From DATARH01 sp963789255 (GTDB taxonomy: Bacteria; Pseudomonadota; Alphaproteobacteria; ATCC43930; CGMCC-115725), in NCBI GenBank assembly GCA_963789255.1, contig CAWBJW010000001.1, positions 682,001-746,000 on the forward strand: DNA of 64,000 nt, in the 5' to 3' direction. The position numbers and the translations under genes were made by a program. The notes below the pieces were generated by a model. The model was not told the origin of the DNA, did not search any database, and was given only the letters and a program-made list of their open reading frames with translations. Shown one piece after another: positions 8,903 through 17,374 of this stretch. Position 1 is the stretch's first letter, and the number at the start of each line of letters is the position of its first letter.

Positions 8903-9775
8903 TCAGGCGAGCGGCTTGCCGAGCCGGCCGGCAAGATCCTGGATGAACTGCCAGGCGACGCGGCCCGAGCGCGAGCCGCGGGTGATCGACCATTCGCCGG
9001 CCTCCGCCCTGAGCTGATCCGGCGGCAGGTCGAGGCCGTAATGCGCGGCGTAGCCGCGCACGATCGCCTGATAGGTTTCCTGATCAAGGTTGTGGAAGCC
9101 GAGCCACAGGCCGAAGCGGTCGGACAGCGAAACCTTCTCCTCGACCGCTTCGGCCGGGTTGATCGCGGTCGAGCGCTCGTTCTCGATCATGTCGCGCGGC
9201 ATCAGGTGGCGCCGGTTCGAGGTCGCATACAAGACGACGTTGCCGGGCCGTCCCTCGATCCCGCCTTCGAGCACCGCCTTCAGCGATTTGTAGCTGGTGT
9301 CGTTCTGGTCGAACGACAAATCGTCGCAGAACAAAAGGCAGCGCCGCGCGCTGTCCCGCACCAGCGTCAACAGCCGCGGCAGGCTCGGGATGTCCTCGCG
9401 ATGGATCTCGATCAGCGCGAGCACACCGGGGCGCATTCCGGGCCGCGCCTCGTTGACCGCGGCGTGGGCAGCCTTGATCAACGCGCTCTTGCCGGTGCCG
9501 CGCGCGCCCCACAACAGCACGTTGTTGGCGGGCAATCCGGCCGCGAAACGCTCGGTGTTCTCGATCAGGATGTCGCGCACCCGGTCGATCCCGCGCAGCA
9601 GCCCGAGGGGCAGGCGATTGACGCTGGGCACCGGCTCGAACCATTCGCGGTCGGCATGCCAGACGAAGGCGTCAGCGGCATCGAGGTCATTGACCGGGGC
9701 GCCCGCTGGAGCCAGGCGGTCGAGCACATCGGCGATGCGGCGGAGCAGCGGGACAAGATCGGCGTCGGTCATCAT
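8903..9775 (-). CDS. DUF815 family AAA-type ATPase
   Basis: About 290 residues on the minus strand, convergent with the NlpD-like gene (3-bp gap). It has a Walker A loop (LLWGARGTGKSALIKA) and a Walker B-like CLLFCDDLSFD. The family signature continues with VVLYATSNRRHLMPRDM, SLSDRFGLWLGF and a C-terminal GRSGRVAWQFIQDLAG-like end. DUF815 proteins are predicted ATPases of unknown role that are widespread in proteobacteria and often sit beside secDF or yajC. Two adjacent ATGs (9775 and 9772) are possible starts; longer in-frame starts would run into the promoter space shared with yajC. The function beyond ATP hydrolysis is not known from sequence. Confidence 0.88.
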   Translation of the reverse strand: MMTDADLVPLLRRIADVLDRLAPAGAPVNDLDAADAFVWHADREWFEPVPSVNRLPLGLLRGIDRVRDILIENTERFAAGLPANNVLLWGARGTGKSALIKAAHAAVNEARPGMRPGVLALIEIHREDIPSLPRLLTLVRDSARRCLLFCDDLSFDQNDTSYKSLKAVLEGGIEGRPGNVVLYATSNRRHLMPRDMIENERSTAINPAEAVEEKVSLSDRFGLWLGFHNLDQETYQAIVRGYAAHYGLDLPPDQLRAEAGEWSITRGSRSGRVAWQFIQDLAGRLGKPLA

Positions 9776-9973
9776 TCGATCGGATAGCGTCCGGAGGGCG
9801 GACGCTATCACACCGCGCCGAGGCGCGAAAACGCGCGAAGTGCCCGATGTTTCCCTGGCATTGCCCTTTTCCCGACCATCGCGTACCAATGCGCACGCCG
9901 CTCTTGCCGGCTGCCAGCGTCCTGACGTCGCTTGCCCCGAACGCCGCGGACCACCATTTCGAGGTCAATGCCG

Positions 9974-10378
9974 ATGCTCATTTCGCCGGCCTACGCCCAA
10001 GGGATGACGGGACTGATGGATCAAAGCGCACTGGTCCAGTTCCTGCCACTGGTGCTGATATTCGTCGTCTTCTACTTTCTGTTGATCCGGCCGCAGCAGA
10101 AGAAGCAGAAGGACCACCGCACGATGCTCGACGCGCTGCGGCGCGGCGATCGGATCGTGACCGGCGGCGGCGTCCTCGGCACGGTCTCCAAAGTGGTGAG
10201 CCCCGAGGAGGTCGAGGTCGACATTGCCTCCGGGGTTCGCGTCAGGGTGTTGCGCAGCACGATCGCCAGCGTGCTCGCCAAGCCCGACCCCGCCGCGGCG
10301 CGCGAGGCGGCGCGGGAAAGGGACGCCGCCCGCGAGAAGGGCAAGGAGACCGTGCGCGGCGAGGCCGATAAGGTGTGA
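9974..10378 (+). CDS. yajC: Sec translocase accessory subunit YajC
   Basis: A small inner membrane protein of about 134 residues that associates with SecDF and SecYEG during protein export. One hydrophobic segment (LVQFLPLVLIFVVFYFLLI) is followed by the conserved RPQQKKQKDHRTMLDALRRGD and a beta-barrel-like cytosolic domain (IVTGGGVLGTV). The C-terminus is an Ala/Arg/Glu-rich charged tail. ATG 9974 has a GAGG ribosome-binding site at about nine bases; ATG 9968 is in frame but too close to it. First gene of yajC-secD-secF, with 48 bp to secD. Confidence 0.95.
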   Translation: MLISPAYAQGMTGLMDQSALVQFLPLVLIFVVFYFLLIRPQQKKQKDHRTMLDALRRGDRIVTGGGVLGTVSKVVSPEEVEVDIASGVRVRVLRSTIASVLAKPDPAAAREAARERDAAREKGKETVRGEADKV

Positions 10379-10426
10379 TGTGGCAGGGCAGATCCCGGAG
10401 CCGGCTGAATCGGAAGCCGTGTAGGC

Positions 10427-12004
10427 ATGCTGTACTTCGCCAATTGGAAGATCCTGTTGATCTGCGCGGTTTGTGCGCTCGGCGTGGCGCTGACCATTCC
10501 GAACCTGTTCACTGCGGCGCAGCTCTCTCATTTACCGGATTTCATTCCGCACAAGCAGGTTGCGCTTGGCCTCGATCTGCGCGGCGGCTCTTACCTCCTG
10601 CTCGAGGTCGATGTCGCCGCCGCTGAGCGCGATCAACTCAACACGATCATCGACAGCGTGCGCAATGCGTTGCGCGATGCGAAGATCGGCTACACCGGCC
10701 TCAATGTCGCAGGCGACGCGATCGACTTCACGATCAGCGATTCCGCCCGGATCGATGATGCACGGCAAGCGCTTGCGAAGATAGACCCGGAACTTGCCGT
10801 CGCGATCGGCAGCGACGGGAAGGGAACCATGCGGTTCAGCGCGCTGGCGACCGAAACCCGTCGCAGCCAGGCGCTCGACCAGTCGATCGAGATCATCCGC
10901 CGGCGCATCGACGAGACCGGCACCAAGGAGCCGACGATCGAGAGTCAAGGCCAGGAGCGCATCCTCGTCGAGCTTCCCGGGATTTCCAATCCCGAGCGCG
11001 TCAAAGCGCTGCTGGGGCGCACCGCCAAGCTAACCTTTCAGCTCGTCGACGAGAGCGTCACGGTGGATCAGGCGCGGCGCGGCCGCCTGCCGCCGGGCGA
11101 CGAGATCCTTGCCGCCGAGGGGGGACCTGACAATCGCGGCGGTGAAACGGCCTATGTCGTGCGCCGGCGGGTCATGGTCGGCGGCGGCATGCTGACCGAT
11201 GCGCAGGCCACCTTTCAGCAGAACGAGCCGGTCGTCAGCTTCAAATTCGACGCGGCCGGGGCGCGGCGGTTCGGCGATGCGACGCGGGAAAACGTCGGCA
11301 AGCGGTTCGCGATCGTGCTCGACAACAAGGTGATCAGCGCGCCGGTGATCCGCGAGGCGATCCTTGGCGGCAGCGGCATCATTTCCGGCAGCTTCACGGT
11401 GCAGTCGGCGAGCGACCTCGCCCTCCTCTTGCGCGCCGGCGCGCTGCCGGCGCCGATCACGATCCTCGAGGAGCGTACGGTCGGTGCCGAGCTCGGTGCC
11501 GATTCGATCCATGACGGCGCGGTCGCCAGCATCGTCGGCGTCGTTCTCGTCGTCGTCTTCATGTTCTTGTTTTACGGTCTTTTCGGCCTGTTCGCCGACA
11601 TTGCGCTCTTGTTCAATTTGTGCCTGATGCTGGGAGCGCTGTCGCTGCTTGGGGCGACCTTGACGCTGCCGGGCATCGCCGGGATCGCGCTGACGATGGG
11701 CATGGCGGTCGACGCCAACGTGCTGATCTATGAGCGCATCCGCGAGGAGTTGCGCGGCGGGCGCTCGATGCTGTCCTCGCTCGAAGCGGGATTTACCCGC
11801 GCTTTCGGCACGATCCTCGACAGCCATGTGACAACGCTGGTTGCCGGCATCCTGTTGTATTGGCTGGGGTCGGGACCGGTGAAAGGGTTCGCCGTGACTC
11901 TCAGCATCGGCGTCCTGACCTCGCTGTTCTCGGCGATCCTGGTGACCCGGCTGCAGATCGTGACCTGGGTGCGGCGCACGAAGCCGAAGGAGATCCCGCT
12001 GTGA
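10427..12004 (+). CDS. secD: Protein translocase subunit SecD
   Basis: 525 residues. SecD forms, with SecF, a proton-driven inner membrane complex that pulls preproteins across the membrane after SecA. The N-terminal transmembrane helix is followed by the GLDLRGGSYLLLEVD motif, typical of the first periplasmic (P1) domain. The C-terminal RND-type bundle carries the conserved GMAVDANVLIYERIREELRGG. The Asp in that motif and the helix around ...GILLYWLGSGPVKGFAVTL are typical. The frame is complete and uninterrupted. It is followed at once by secF, with which it is surely co-transcribed. Confidence 0.97.
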   Translation: MLYFANWKILLICAVCALGVALTIPNLFTAAQLSHLPDFIPHKQVALGLDLRGGSYLLLEVDVAAAERDQLNTIIDSVRNALRDAKIGYTGLNVAGDAIDFTISDSARIDDARQALAKIDPELAVAIGSDGKGTMRFSALATETRRSQALDQSIEIIRRRIDETGTKEPTIESQGQERILVELPGISNPERVKALLGRTAKLTFQLVDESVTVDQARRGRLPPGDEILAAEGGPDNRGGETAYVVRRRVMVGGGMLTDAQATFQQNEPVVSFKFDAAGARRFGDATRENVGKRFAIVLDNKVISAPVIREAILGGSGIISGSFTVQSASDLALLLRAGALPAPITILEERTVGAELGADSIHDGAVASIVGVVLVVVFMFLFYGLFGLFADIALLFNLCLMLGALSLLGATLTLPGIAGIALTMGMAVDANVLIYERIREELRGGRSMLSSLEAGFTRAFGTILDSHVTTLVAGILLYWLGSGPVKGFAVTLSIGVLTSLFSAILVTRLQIVTWVRRTKPKEIPL

Positions 12005-12010
12005 TCGCCG

Positions 12011-12991
12011 ATGCCATGGTCCCCCTCGATGATTAATCTCCGACGACCGCTGATTGTCATTCGGCATGTGCCGAAGATTGATTTCATGCGCTGGCACCTG
12101 TTCGGCTTTGCCTTCTCGCTGGCGCTGACGGCGCTGACGATCGGGCTGTTTCTGACGGTCGGACTCAATTACGGGATCGATTTCGTCGGCGGTACGCTGA
12201 TCGAGGCGAAGACGACAAACGGGCCGGCGGATCTCGGCGCGATGCGGGCGAAGCTCGATGCGCTGCACCTGGGCGACGCCTCGCTCCAGCAGTTCGGCAG
12301 CCCGGACGACGTGTTGATTCGCCTGCCGCAGCAACCCGGCGGCGATGCCGCGCAGATGAAGGCGGTGGATTTGGCCCGCCAGGCGTTGGGCGCCGGTATC
12401 GACTACCGCCGAACCGAGGTCGTCGGCCCGACCGTCGGCAGCGAGCTGATCCGCGCCGGGGTGCTGGCGACTGTGCTCGCGCTCGGCGCGATCCTCATTT
12501 ACATCTGGTTCCGCTTCGAATGGCAGTTCGGGGTCGGAGCGACGATTGCGACCCTGCACGACGTGATCACCACGGTCGGCCTGTTCGCGATCTTCCAGCT
12601 CGAATTCAACCTGACGACGTTGGCGGCGATCCTGACCGTTGCCGGGTATTCGATCAACGACACGGTGGTGATCTACGACCGCGTGCGCGAATCGATGCGC
12701 AAATACCGCACGATGCCGTTGCGCGATCTGATCAACCTCGCGCTCAACGAAACCCTGTCGCGCACGATCCTGACCGTCAGCACGGTCGCGCTCGCGGTGC
12801 TGTCGCTGTTGGGGTTCGGTGGCGAAGTCCTCAAGGGGTTCAGCATTGCGATGCTGTGGGGCATCGTGATCGGAACCTATTCCTCGCTCTTCATCGCCGC
12901 GCCGCTGCTCTATTACGTCCAGCCGAACCGGCGCGCGATCGCCAAGGGCGCCGACCCGCCAACCGCGGGCGCGGAACGCGCCTCGCGCTGA
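12011..12991 (+). CDS. secF: Protein translocase subunit SecF
   Basis: About 320 residues, starting 6 bp after the secD stop. The conserved KIDFMRW start is followed by a first membrane helix and then LNYGIDFVGGTLIEAK, the SecF periplasmic motif. The C-terminal membrane bundle contains AGYSINDTVVIYDRVRES and LNETLSRTILT, both diagnostic. ATG 12011 and ATG 12029 are both possible starts and neither has a clear ribosome-binding site; coupling to secD translation is likely. It works with SecD and YajC in protein export. The gene is intact. Confidence 0.96.
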   Translation: MPWSPSMINLRRPLIVIRHVPKIDFMRWHLFGFAFSLALTALTIGLFLTVGLNYGIDFVGGTLIEAKTTNGPADLGAMRAKLDALHLGDASLQQFGSPDDVLIRLPQQPGGDAAQMKAVDLARQALGAGIDYRRTEVVGPTVGSELIRAGVLATVLALGAILIYIWFRFEWQFGVGATIATLHDVITTVGLFAIFQLEFNLTTLAAILTVAGYSINDTVVIYDRVRESMRKYRTMPLRDLINLALNETLSRTILTVSTVALAVLSLLGFGGEVLKGFSIAMLWGIVIGTYSSLFIAAPLLYYVQPNRRAIAKGADPPTAGAERASR

Positions 12992-13010
12992 GCCAAGGGG
13001 CAATCGGCCG

Positions 13011-13377
13011 ATGGAGTCTGACCCCGCTGGTCCAGCCCGGACGCCAGATCATCGAGCGCTACGGGCCGGGCGGGTTTCGCGTCAGCGGCACGATCCACCT
13101 CGGGCCGGTTCTGGTGTTTCCCGACCGAACGCTGGAGTGGACCGCCGCGGCGGTGACGATCGAGGGCCTCGCTCCAGTGGTCGAGCAGGGCGGGGTCGAA
13201 CTGCTGCTGCTCGGGCTTGGCCGGCGCATGGTCCCGGTCGCGGCGGTGCTGCGCGCCGCGCTCAAGGCCCGCGGCATCGCGATCGAGGCGATGGATACCG
13301 GCGCCGCCTGCCGCACCTACAACGTGCTCCTGGCCGAAGACCGCCGCGTCGCGGCGGCGTTGCTGCCGCCGATGTGA
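13011..13377 (+). CDS. Mth938-like (DUF498, NDUFAF3 homologue) protein, frame-disrupted
   Basis: A protein of about 121 residues once one extra base is removed. The start reads ATGGAG-T-CTGACC; without the T at 13017 it gives MELTPLVQPGRQIIERYGPG, the standard start of this family. The rest (GFRVSGTIHLGPVLVFP, then LLLLGLGRRMVPV) is open in the second frame to TGA at 13375-13377. The span, 367 bp, is one over a codon multiple. The human homologue NDUFAF3 is a respiratory complex I assembly factor, and the bacterial genes commonly follow secD-secF, as here (19 bp after secF). The bacterial role is less certain. Another possible repair is at the CCCC run a few bases downstream. Confidence 0.85.
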
Positions 13378-13467
13378 CCGCGGCTTGCAGGCCCTCGGTC
13401 GAATGGAATTTTCTCGCTGCACGAGCGTTACCAATATTCACGATGATCGTCAAACGGGGAGCGGACG

Positions 13468-13743
13468 ATGGCTTTTCGGACTGTGTTCCTGACCGCGGCG
13501 GTGCTCGCCGTCAGCCTTGCCGTCGCGCCGGCCGTGCAAGCGCGCGGGCACGGCGGCGGGCACTACGGCGGCGGCCACCATGGCGGCAATGCCGGTCCGG
13601 CCATCATCGGCGGCTTGATCGGCCTCGGCGTTGGGGCGGCGATCGCCTCGGGAGGCGGTTATTACGCGCCGCCGCCGGCCTATTACGCGCCGCCGCCCGG
13701 CTATTACGCGCCGCCGCCGCCGGCGGTCTATTACGGCTATTGA
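13468..13743 (+). CDS. Small exported Gly/His- and Tyr/Pro-rich protein
   Basis: 91 residues. It has a clear signal peptide (MAFRTVFLTAAVLAVSLAVA, cleavage near AVQA) and a Gly/His-rich segment (GHGGGHYGGGHHGG). A hydrophobic glycine-rich stretch (IIGGLIGLGVGAAIASGG) and a C-terminal YYAPPP repeat follow, seen three to four times. Such proteins are common, poorly characterised periplasmic or outer membrane-associated proteins of alphaproteobacteria. The His-rich patch could bind metal, but there is no direct evidence. A GGGGAG-like ribosome-binding site lies just upstream. Confidence 0.75.
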   Translation: MAFRTVFLTAAVLAVSLAVAPAVQARGHGGGHYGGGHHGGNAGPAIIGGLIGLGVGAAIASGGGYYAPPPAYYAPPPGYYAPPPPAVYYGY

Positions 13744-13785
13744 GAACGCGCGGCCTTTTGCAATGCCCGAGATCGGAGACCTTCC

Positions 13786-14280
13786 ATGATGATCCCATCG
13801 AACCGAGTTATCGCTTTGGCCGTGGCCGCGCTCCTGTCGGCGCCGGCGGTCGCGCTGGCGCAAACCGCATCGACGCCTCCAGCCGCCCCCGCGGCGCCCT
13901 CTCCGGGCGCGGGCAAGGCCGCGTCCAGTCCTGGGGCGGCGCGGGTCGAGGCGCGCATCAAGCAGCTGCATGCGCAACTGAAAATCACCCCGGCCGAGCA
14001 GGCGCAGTGGGAGCAGTTCGCCCAGGTCATGCGCGACAACGCGCGCGCGATGGACGAGGCCGTCATGCAGCGCGCCCAGCAATTCCCGTCGATGACCGCG
14101 GTAGAGGATATGCAGTCTTACGAGGAGATTGCCGCGACGCACGTTCAGCAGCTGCAAAAGCTGATTCCGGCGTTTCAGAGCCTCTACGAGTTGATGTCCG
14201 CGGAGCAGAAAAAGCAGGCTGACGAAGTCTTTCGCGCGCGGGCGAAGGGCCACGCCCAAACCGGCGGCAAGAGCGGCTAA
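13786..14280 (+). CDS. Spy/CpxP-like (LTXXQ) periplasmic protein
   Basis: 164 residues with a signal peptide (VIALAVAALLSAPAVALA) and a Pro/Ala linker. A helical domain follows: ARIKQLHAQLKITPAEQAQW, then FQSLYELMSAEQKKQADEVF. These two segments correspond to the paired LTxxQ-type motifs of Spy/CpxP-like periplasmic chaperones (here ITPAEQ and MSAEQ). The family binds unfolded envelope proteins or metals under stress. It follows the small exported protein by 42 bp and may share its transcript. Two adjacent ATGs open the frame. Exact function unknown. Confidence 0.8.
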   Translation: MMIPSNRVIALAVAALLSAPAVALAQTASTPPAAPAAPSPGAGKAASSPGAARVEARIKQLHAQLKITPAEQAQWEQFAQVMRDNARAMDEAVMQRAQQFPSMTAVEDMQSYEEIAATHVQQLQKLIPAFQSLYELMSAEQKKQADEVFRARAKGHAQTGGKSG

Positions 14281-14328
14281 TACCGAAGTCTCAATGTCTT
14301 GATCCCTGTCCGCCGTTATTTTGAATTG

Positions 14329-14354
14329 TCATCCCGGCCTTCGCCGGGATGACG
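14329..14354. repeat. REP-like palindrome
   Basis: GTCATCCCGGC ... GCCGGGATGAC forms an 11-bp perfect stem around a short loop just after the LTXXQ gene stop. The same class of GTCAT(C/T)CC(C/G)G palindrome recurs elsewhere in the window (about 19289, 35275, 51354, 52660). It may act as a transcription end for the upstream gene, although no T-run follows. Confidence 0.8.
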
Positions 14355-14711
14355 GCAATTATTGTACGCCCCAATAGCGGGCCGAGGCTCAGGAACTCAA
14401 AGCGGATCAACTCCGGTATAACCGCGTGATCATCGCCGGGTGATCGGCGCGCGGGCAGGCCTACCGCCCGGCGACATCGGCAGGCGGTTATTGTCCCTTC
14501 GGGTGCGGATCTTGCATGATATGTGGAGGTCCGCACCACCACCCTGCAACCATGTCGCCCGCCGACGGCAGCGCCGCCATCGCACTATTCGGCATCGGCC
14601 ATAATGCCGGGCCGCCGCTCGATCCGGGCGCGGATTGGCGATATTTCGGCGACGTTACACTTGACATAGAACGCACCATAGGTAGAATGGCGACCAAGGA
14701 TGAGGTTCGCC
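14355..14711. other. Region before the IS1595 transposase, with a short gene remnant
   Basis: No intact conserved gene. A 65-codon frame (14552-14749, +) starts MSPADGSAAIALFGIGHNAG. It resembles the start of small accessory proteins with an IGHN-GPPL motif, then runs out of its family pattern into the transposase start, so it looks truncated. Its segment YFGDVTLDIERTIGRM is matched on the opposite strand near 19.1 kb (NIGDVTLAIEATMAMM), because the two places share a DNA repeat and promoter. No other gene is supported. Confidence 0.4.
14661..14688 (+). promoter_or_regulatory. Predicted sigma70 promoter of the IS1595 transposase
   Basis: TTGACA at 14661-14666 and TAGAAT at 14683-14688 are separated by 16 bp, about 24 bp upstream of the transposase start at 14712. 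The block from about 14648 is repeated, in inverse orientation, upstream of the DUF3800 gene. There the same spacing carries TTGCCA (19119-19114) and TATGAT (19097-19092). Inferred from sequence only. Confidence 0.6.
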
Positions 14712-15641
14712 ATGCAATCCGCTTTGAATGCTCTGATTTTCGCCGATGAAGATGCAGCGTTTGCCTATGTTGAGGCACGGCTGTGGCCGGATGGCCCAAC
14801 CTGTCCGCATTGTGGTCTGGTCGGGGAAGCAACGCGCTCCAAAGGCAAAACGACGCGACCCGGTTTGTGGAATTGCCGTCCTTGCCGGAAGCCGTTCACG
14901 GTGCGCATGGGCACCGTGTTTGAGTCGTCGCACGTTCAGATGCGCATCTGGCTCCAGGCGATCTATCTGGTTTGCAGCAGCAAGAAAGGCATTTCGACCC
15001 GTCAGTTGCAGCGCACCCTTGGCGGCAGCATGAAAACCGCATGGTTCCTCGGCCACCGCATCCGCGAAATGATGAAAGATAGTGGCGGTTTGGGACCACT
15101 CGGCGGCGGCGGTGTAATCGTCGAAGCTGACGAGACTTGGATCACTAAATCGCCGAAGACCCGCCGCCAGCCAGGCGAGCGCACGAAAACTCAGGTTCTC
15201 AGCCTTGTCGAGCGCGGCGGGCCGATCCGGTCGAAGTTCCTTGACCATAGCAGCGTACGCTCGGCGCTCTGGGGTCAGCTTGCCCCGGATGCCAAACTCT
15301 CGACCGATAGTTCGGTCGTCTATCGCAAGATCATGCCCTACGGCCAGCATGAGGCGGTTGACCATTCCAAGGGCGAGTATGTCAGGGGCGACATCCACAC
15401 CAACACGCTTGAAGGCTTCTTCTCCGTGTTCAAGCGCGGTCTTATCGGCGTCTACCAACACGTTGATGAGAAACATCTTGACCGCTATCTGAGCGAGTTC
15501 GATTTTCGGTTCAACAATCGCGTAAAGCTCGGCATCGACGACGCGGAGCGGACCGCCCGCGCGATTAGCGGCGCTCGCGGCAAGCGGCTCACCTACCAAA
15601 CAACTCGTCGGCAGGAAGCCCTCGATACGCCGCCGTTCTGA
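14712..15641 (+). CDS. IS1595-family (ISXO2-like) transposase
   Basis: About 309 residues from ATG 14712 (MQSALNALIFADEDAAFAYV). An N-terminal zinc ribbon, CPHCG ... CRPC, is preceded by the family pattern WPDGPTCPHCG and followed by FTVRMGTVFESSHV. The ISXO2-like nuclease domain has EADETWI for the first acidic residue and HTNTLEGFFSVFKRGLIGVY, the conserved H..N..EG.FS..K motif. The frame is intact, so it may be active. Element ends could not be placed. A 65-codon remnant overlaps its 5' end. An in-frame ATG at 14700 is a weaker start. Confidence 0.92.
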   Translation: MQSALNALIFADEDAAFAYVEARLWPDGPTCPHCGLVGEATRSKGKTTRPGLWNCRPCRKPFTVRMGTVFESSHVQMRIWLQAIYLVCSSKKGISTRQLQRTLGGSMKTAWFLGHRIREMMKDSGGLGPLGGGGVIVEADETWITKSPKTRRQPGERTKTQVLSLVERGGPIRSKFLDHSSVRSALWGQLAPDAKLSTDSSVVYRKIMPYGQHEAVDHSKGEYVRGDIHTNTLEGFFSVFKRGLIGVYQHVDEKHLDRYLSEFDFRFNNRVKLGIDDAERTARAISGARGKRLTYQTTRRQEALDTPPF

Positions 15642-15717
15642 GCGGCTATTCGGCGATCCGCGCCAGCTTGAATTGACGCTGTTCGACGAATGACGCGACC
15701 GGGTGTATGCTGCGGTC

Positions 15718-15921
15718 ATGCCACGCAAACCGCAGCGCCCGCGCGCAAAGGAAGACCCTGAGCAACTAAAACGCTTCATCGACATGGCTCGCGAGGTCGA
15801 GGTCGATGAAAGCCCGGAGGCATTTGAGCGAGCGTTCAACACGGTAGTACGATCTCAATCGCAGGGGGAGCGGCCGAAGGCGGTAGCTTCGCCTTCAGCT
15901 CGGCGCAAAGTAGATCGATAA
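15718..15921 (+). CDS. Small conserved protein beside the IS1595 transposase
   Basis: 67 residues: MPRKPQRPRAKEDPEQLKRF, then a helical acidic region (MAREVEVDESPEAFERAFNT) and a basic tail. It resembles a common small alphaproteobacterial protein of unknown function (start MPRKxxxPKxxxxxQ..RF...A). It is convergent with and overlaps the last 27 bp of the DUF3800 gene. It may be an IS passenger or an accessory-region gene. The basic N-terminus and acidic core suggest, but do not prove, nucleic acid or partner binding. Confidence 0.6.
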   Translation: MPRKPQRPRAKEDPEQLKRFIDMAREVEVDESPEAFERAFNTVVRSQSQGERPKAVASPSARRKVDR

Positions 15922-16143
15922 ATCCGCATCCCAGTATTCCGATTCGTAATGGGCTGCTGGCAAATCCGGGTCGCCTTCCGTCAGTACCTTAAAAAATGGT
16001 TCTGTTTTTCCTTCTAGTTTTAATTTGGTCCCGTAACACAACATATCTGCTGCCTGAAGAGGATAATACACCTCGTCATTGGCAAAGCCGATTGAACTTA
16101 TTTTGCTTTTAACATCTGGTCGCATTCGCACGAGCCGCGCTAA
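15895..16143 (-). pseudogene. DUF3800 protein, C-terminal fragment cut off by IS630 copy 1
   Basis: This is the 3' part of a gene read on the minus strand: LVLARLVRMRPDVKSKISS, GFANDEVYYPLQAADMLCYG, ending ...WDADLSIYFAPS. The 'Q-AD-..G' block is the C-terminal signature of DUF3800 proteins, an RNase H-like fold family found mostly in accessory and defence-rich regions. The remainder of the gene is at 18540-19022 and in the 66-bp spacer 17309-17374. Joining the three pieces after removing both elements and one TA each still leaves a one-base frame offset within the spacer. Confidence 0.8.
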
Positions 16144-17308
16144 TACCAAATCCCGCTGATTAGAACCGATGGGCCCAATCGCGCAGGCCGATCGACATGA
16201 TAGTCCATGGCCGGTCAACGAGCTTGTTCCAGGCATGACAGCAGTGATCGAGGATGTCGCCGTACGACTGGAAGACCCGGTTGGAGAGCCAGTTGTCGCG
16301 CATGTACTGCCAGATGTTTTCGACCGGATTGAGTTCCGGCGACTTCGGGGGCAGCGGCATCAGGGTGATGTTGTCGGGGATGTCGAGCTTGGCGGAGAGG
16401 TGCCAGCCGGCCTGATCGAGCAGCAGGACGGCATGGGCGCCCGGTGTAACCGTTCGGGAGATTTCGGCCAGGTGCAGCGCCATCGCGGCGGTATTGCAGC
16501 GCGGCAGGATGAGGCCGGCGGCAGTCCCCTTGGCCGGACAGATCGCGCCGAAGATATAGGTCGAGCGCGTTCTCTGATCGTGGGGTGCCGAGGGCCGCGT
16601 CCCGCGCCGTGCCCATCGCCGGGTGATCTTGTTCTTCTGGCCGATCCGGGCCTCGTCTTGAAACCAGATCTCTATCGGCTTGCCGGCCGCGTCGCGCTTG
16701 GCAATCACGTCGAGGCTCTCGGCGAAGTTTTTTTGAACGCCGCCAGGGCCTCGCCATCCTGGGCGTGGTGCCGGGGTCGCGCCGACAGCTTGCGCAAGCC
16801 CAGAGCGCGCAATTCGCGGCTCAGCGTCTGCTTGCTGATCGAGATGCGGAATTCCTCGAACACCCATTGCGCCAGATCGACCAGCCGCCAGCGGACAACG
16901 CCGTGAACCGCCGGGATCGGACCGCTCTCGACGATCTCCAGCAACGCTTGCCGGTGCGCTTCGGTGAGCAGCGGCGCGTTGCCCGGGGCCTTGCCGTTCA
17001 CCAAGCCAGGCGGCCCCTCGGCGTTGAAAGCCAACACCCAGTCCCGCACCGTTTGCAGCCCGACGCCACCCATCTTGGCGGCCTCGGTGCGAGATCCGCC
17101 GTCATAGATCGCCGCCAGAGCCAACAAGCGTCGGGTCTGAGCGGCATCCACAGACCGCTTCGCCAGATCGCGCAATCCTACCGCGTCGTAACCCTCCCGA
17201 AGGCGAACCGCTGCCGCCATGGCAAACCCCCTCTCGTTTGCCACGGTGAATCACATTCTCCTCGCCTTGGGAATCCCCTACGTGAGTCGCGCTCGGAGGG
17301 ACTTGGTA
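16144..17308 (-). mobile_element. IS630-family element, copy 1 (1165 bp)
   Basis: Bounded by TA at both ends (16144-16145 and 17307-17308), the usual IS630 target duplication. Imperfect terminal inverted repeats read TACCAAATCCCGC on the left and TACCAAGTCCCTC on the right (read inward). It carries one transposase gene read on the minus strand through a -1 frameshift. It is inserted in the DUF3800 gene and, by translation and length, is identical to copy 2 at 17375-18539. Both copies have the same orientation. Confidence 0.93.
16160..17244 (-). CDS. IS630-family transposase (orfAB, -1 frameshift), copy 1
   Basis: The first frame (17244 down to a stop at 16705) encodes a helix-turn-helix region: MAAAVRLREGYDAVGLRDLA ... 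VGLQTVRDWVLAFNAEG. The DDE nuclease domain is in the -1 frame: WFQDEARIGQKNK (first Asp), AVLLLDQAGWH (second Asp), NPVENIWQYMRDN (Glu). The frames meet at TTC-AAA-AAA-AC (about 16728-16718), an A7 run giving the classic slippery string A-AAA-AAC. The complete product is about 360 residues. Both copies have the same junction, so a programmed -1 frameshift is likely. Confidence 0.92.
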
Positions 17309-17374
17309 TTATACGATGTACATCCAGCAATAAGCGCACATATCAAGCCACGGTTAATGTCGTGGGGGGCCTTA
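17309..17374. other. 66-bp DUF3800 gene spacer between the two IS630 copies
   Basis: Target DNA trapped between two direct IS630 copies. Read on the minus strand after the upstream fragment (...KCLQPLY), it continues KAPHDINRGLICALIAG in frame. It then needs a shift of one base to join the downstream fragment (...HRII-LARLVRM). This is the same +1 offset seen in other broken genes of the window. Confidence 0.65.

Noticed and set aside
11030..13003. Long minus-strand open frame opposite secD-secF
   Set aside because: Low-complexity Arg/Gln/Asp-rich shadow frame of intact secD and secF.
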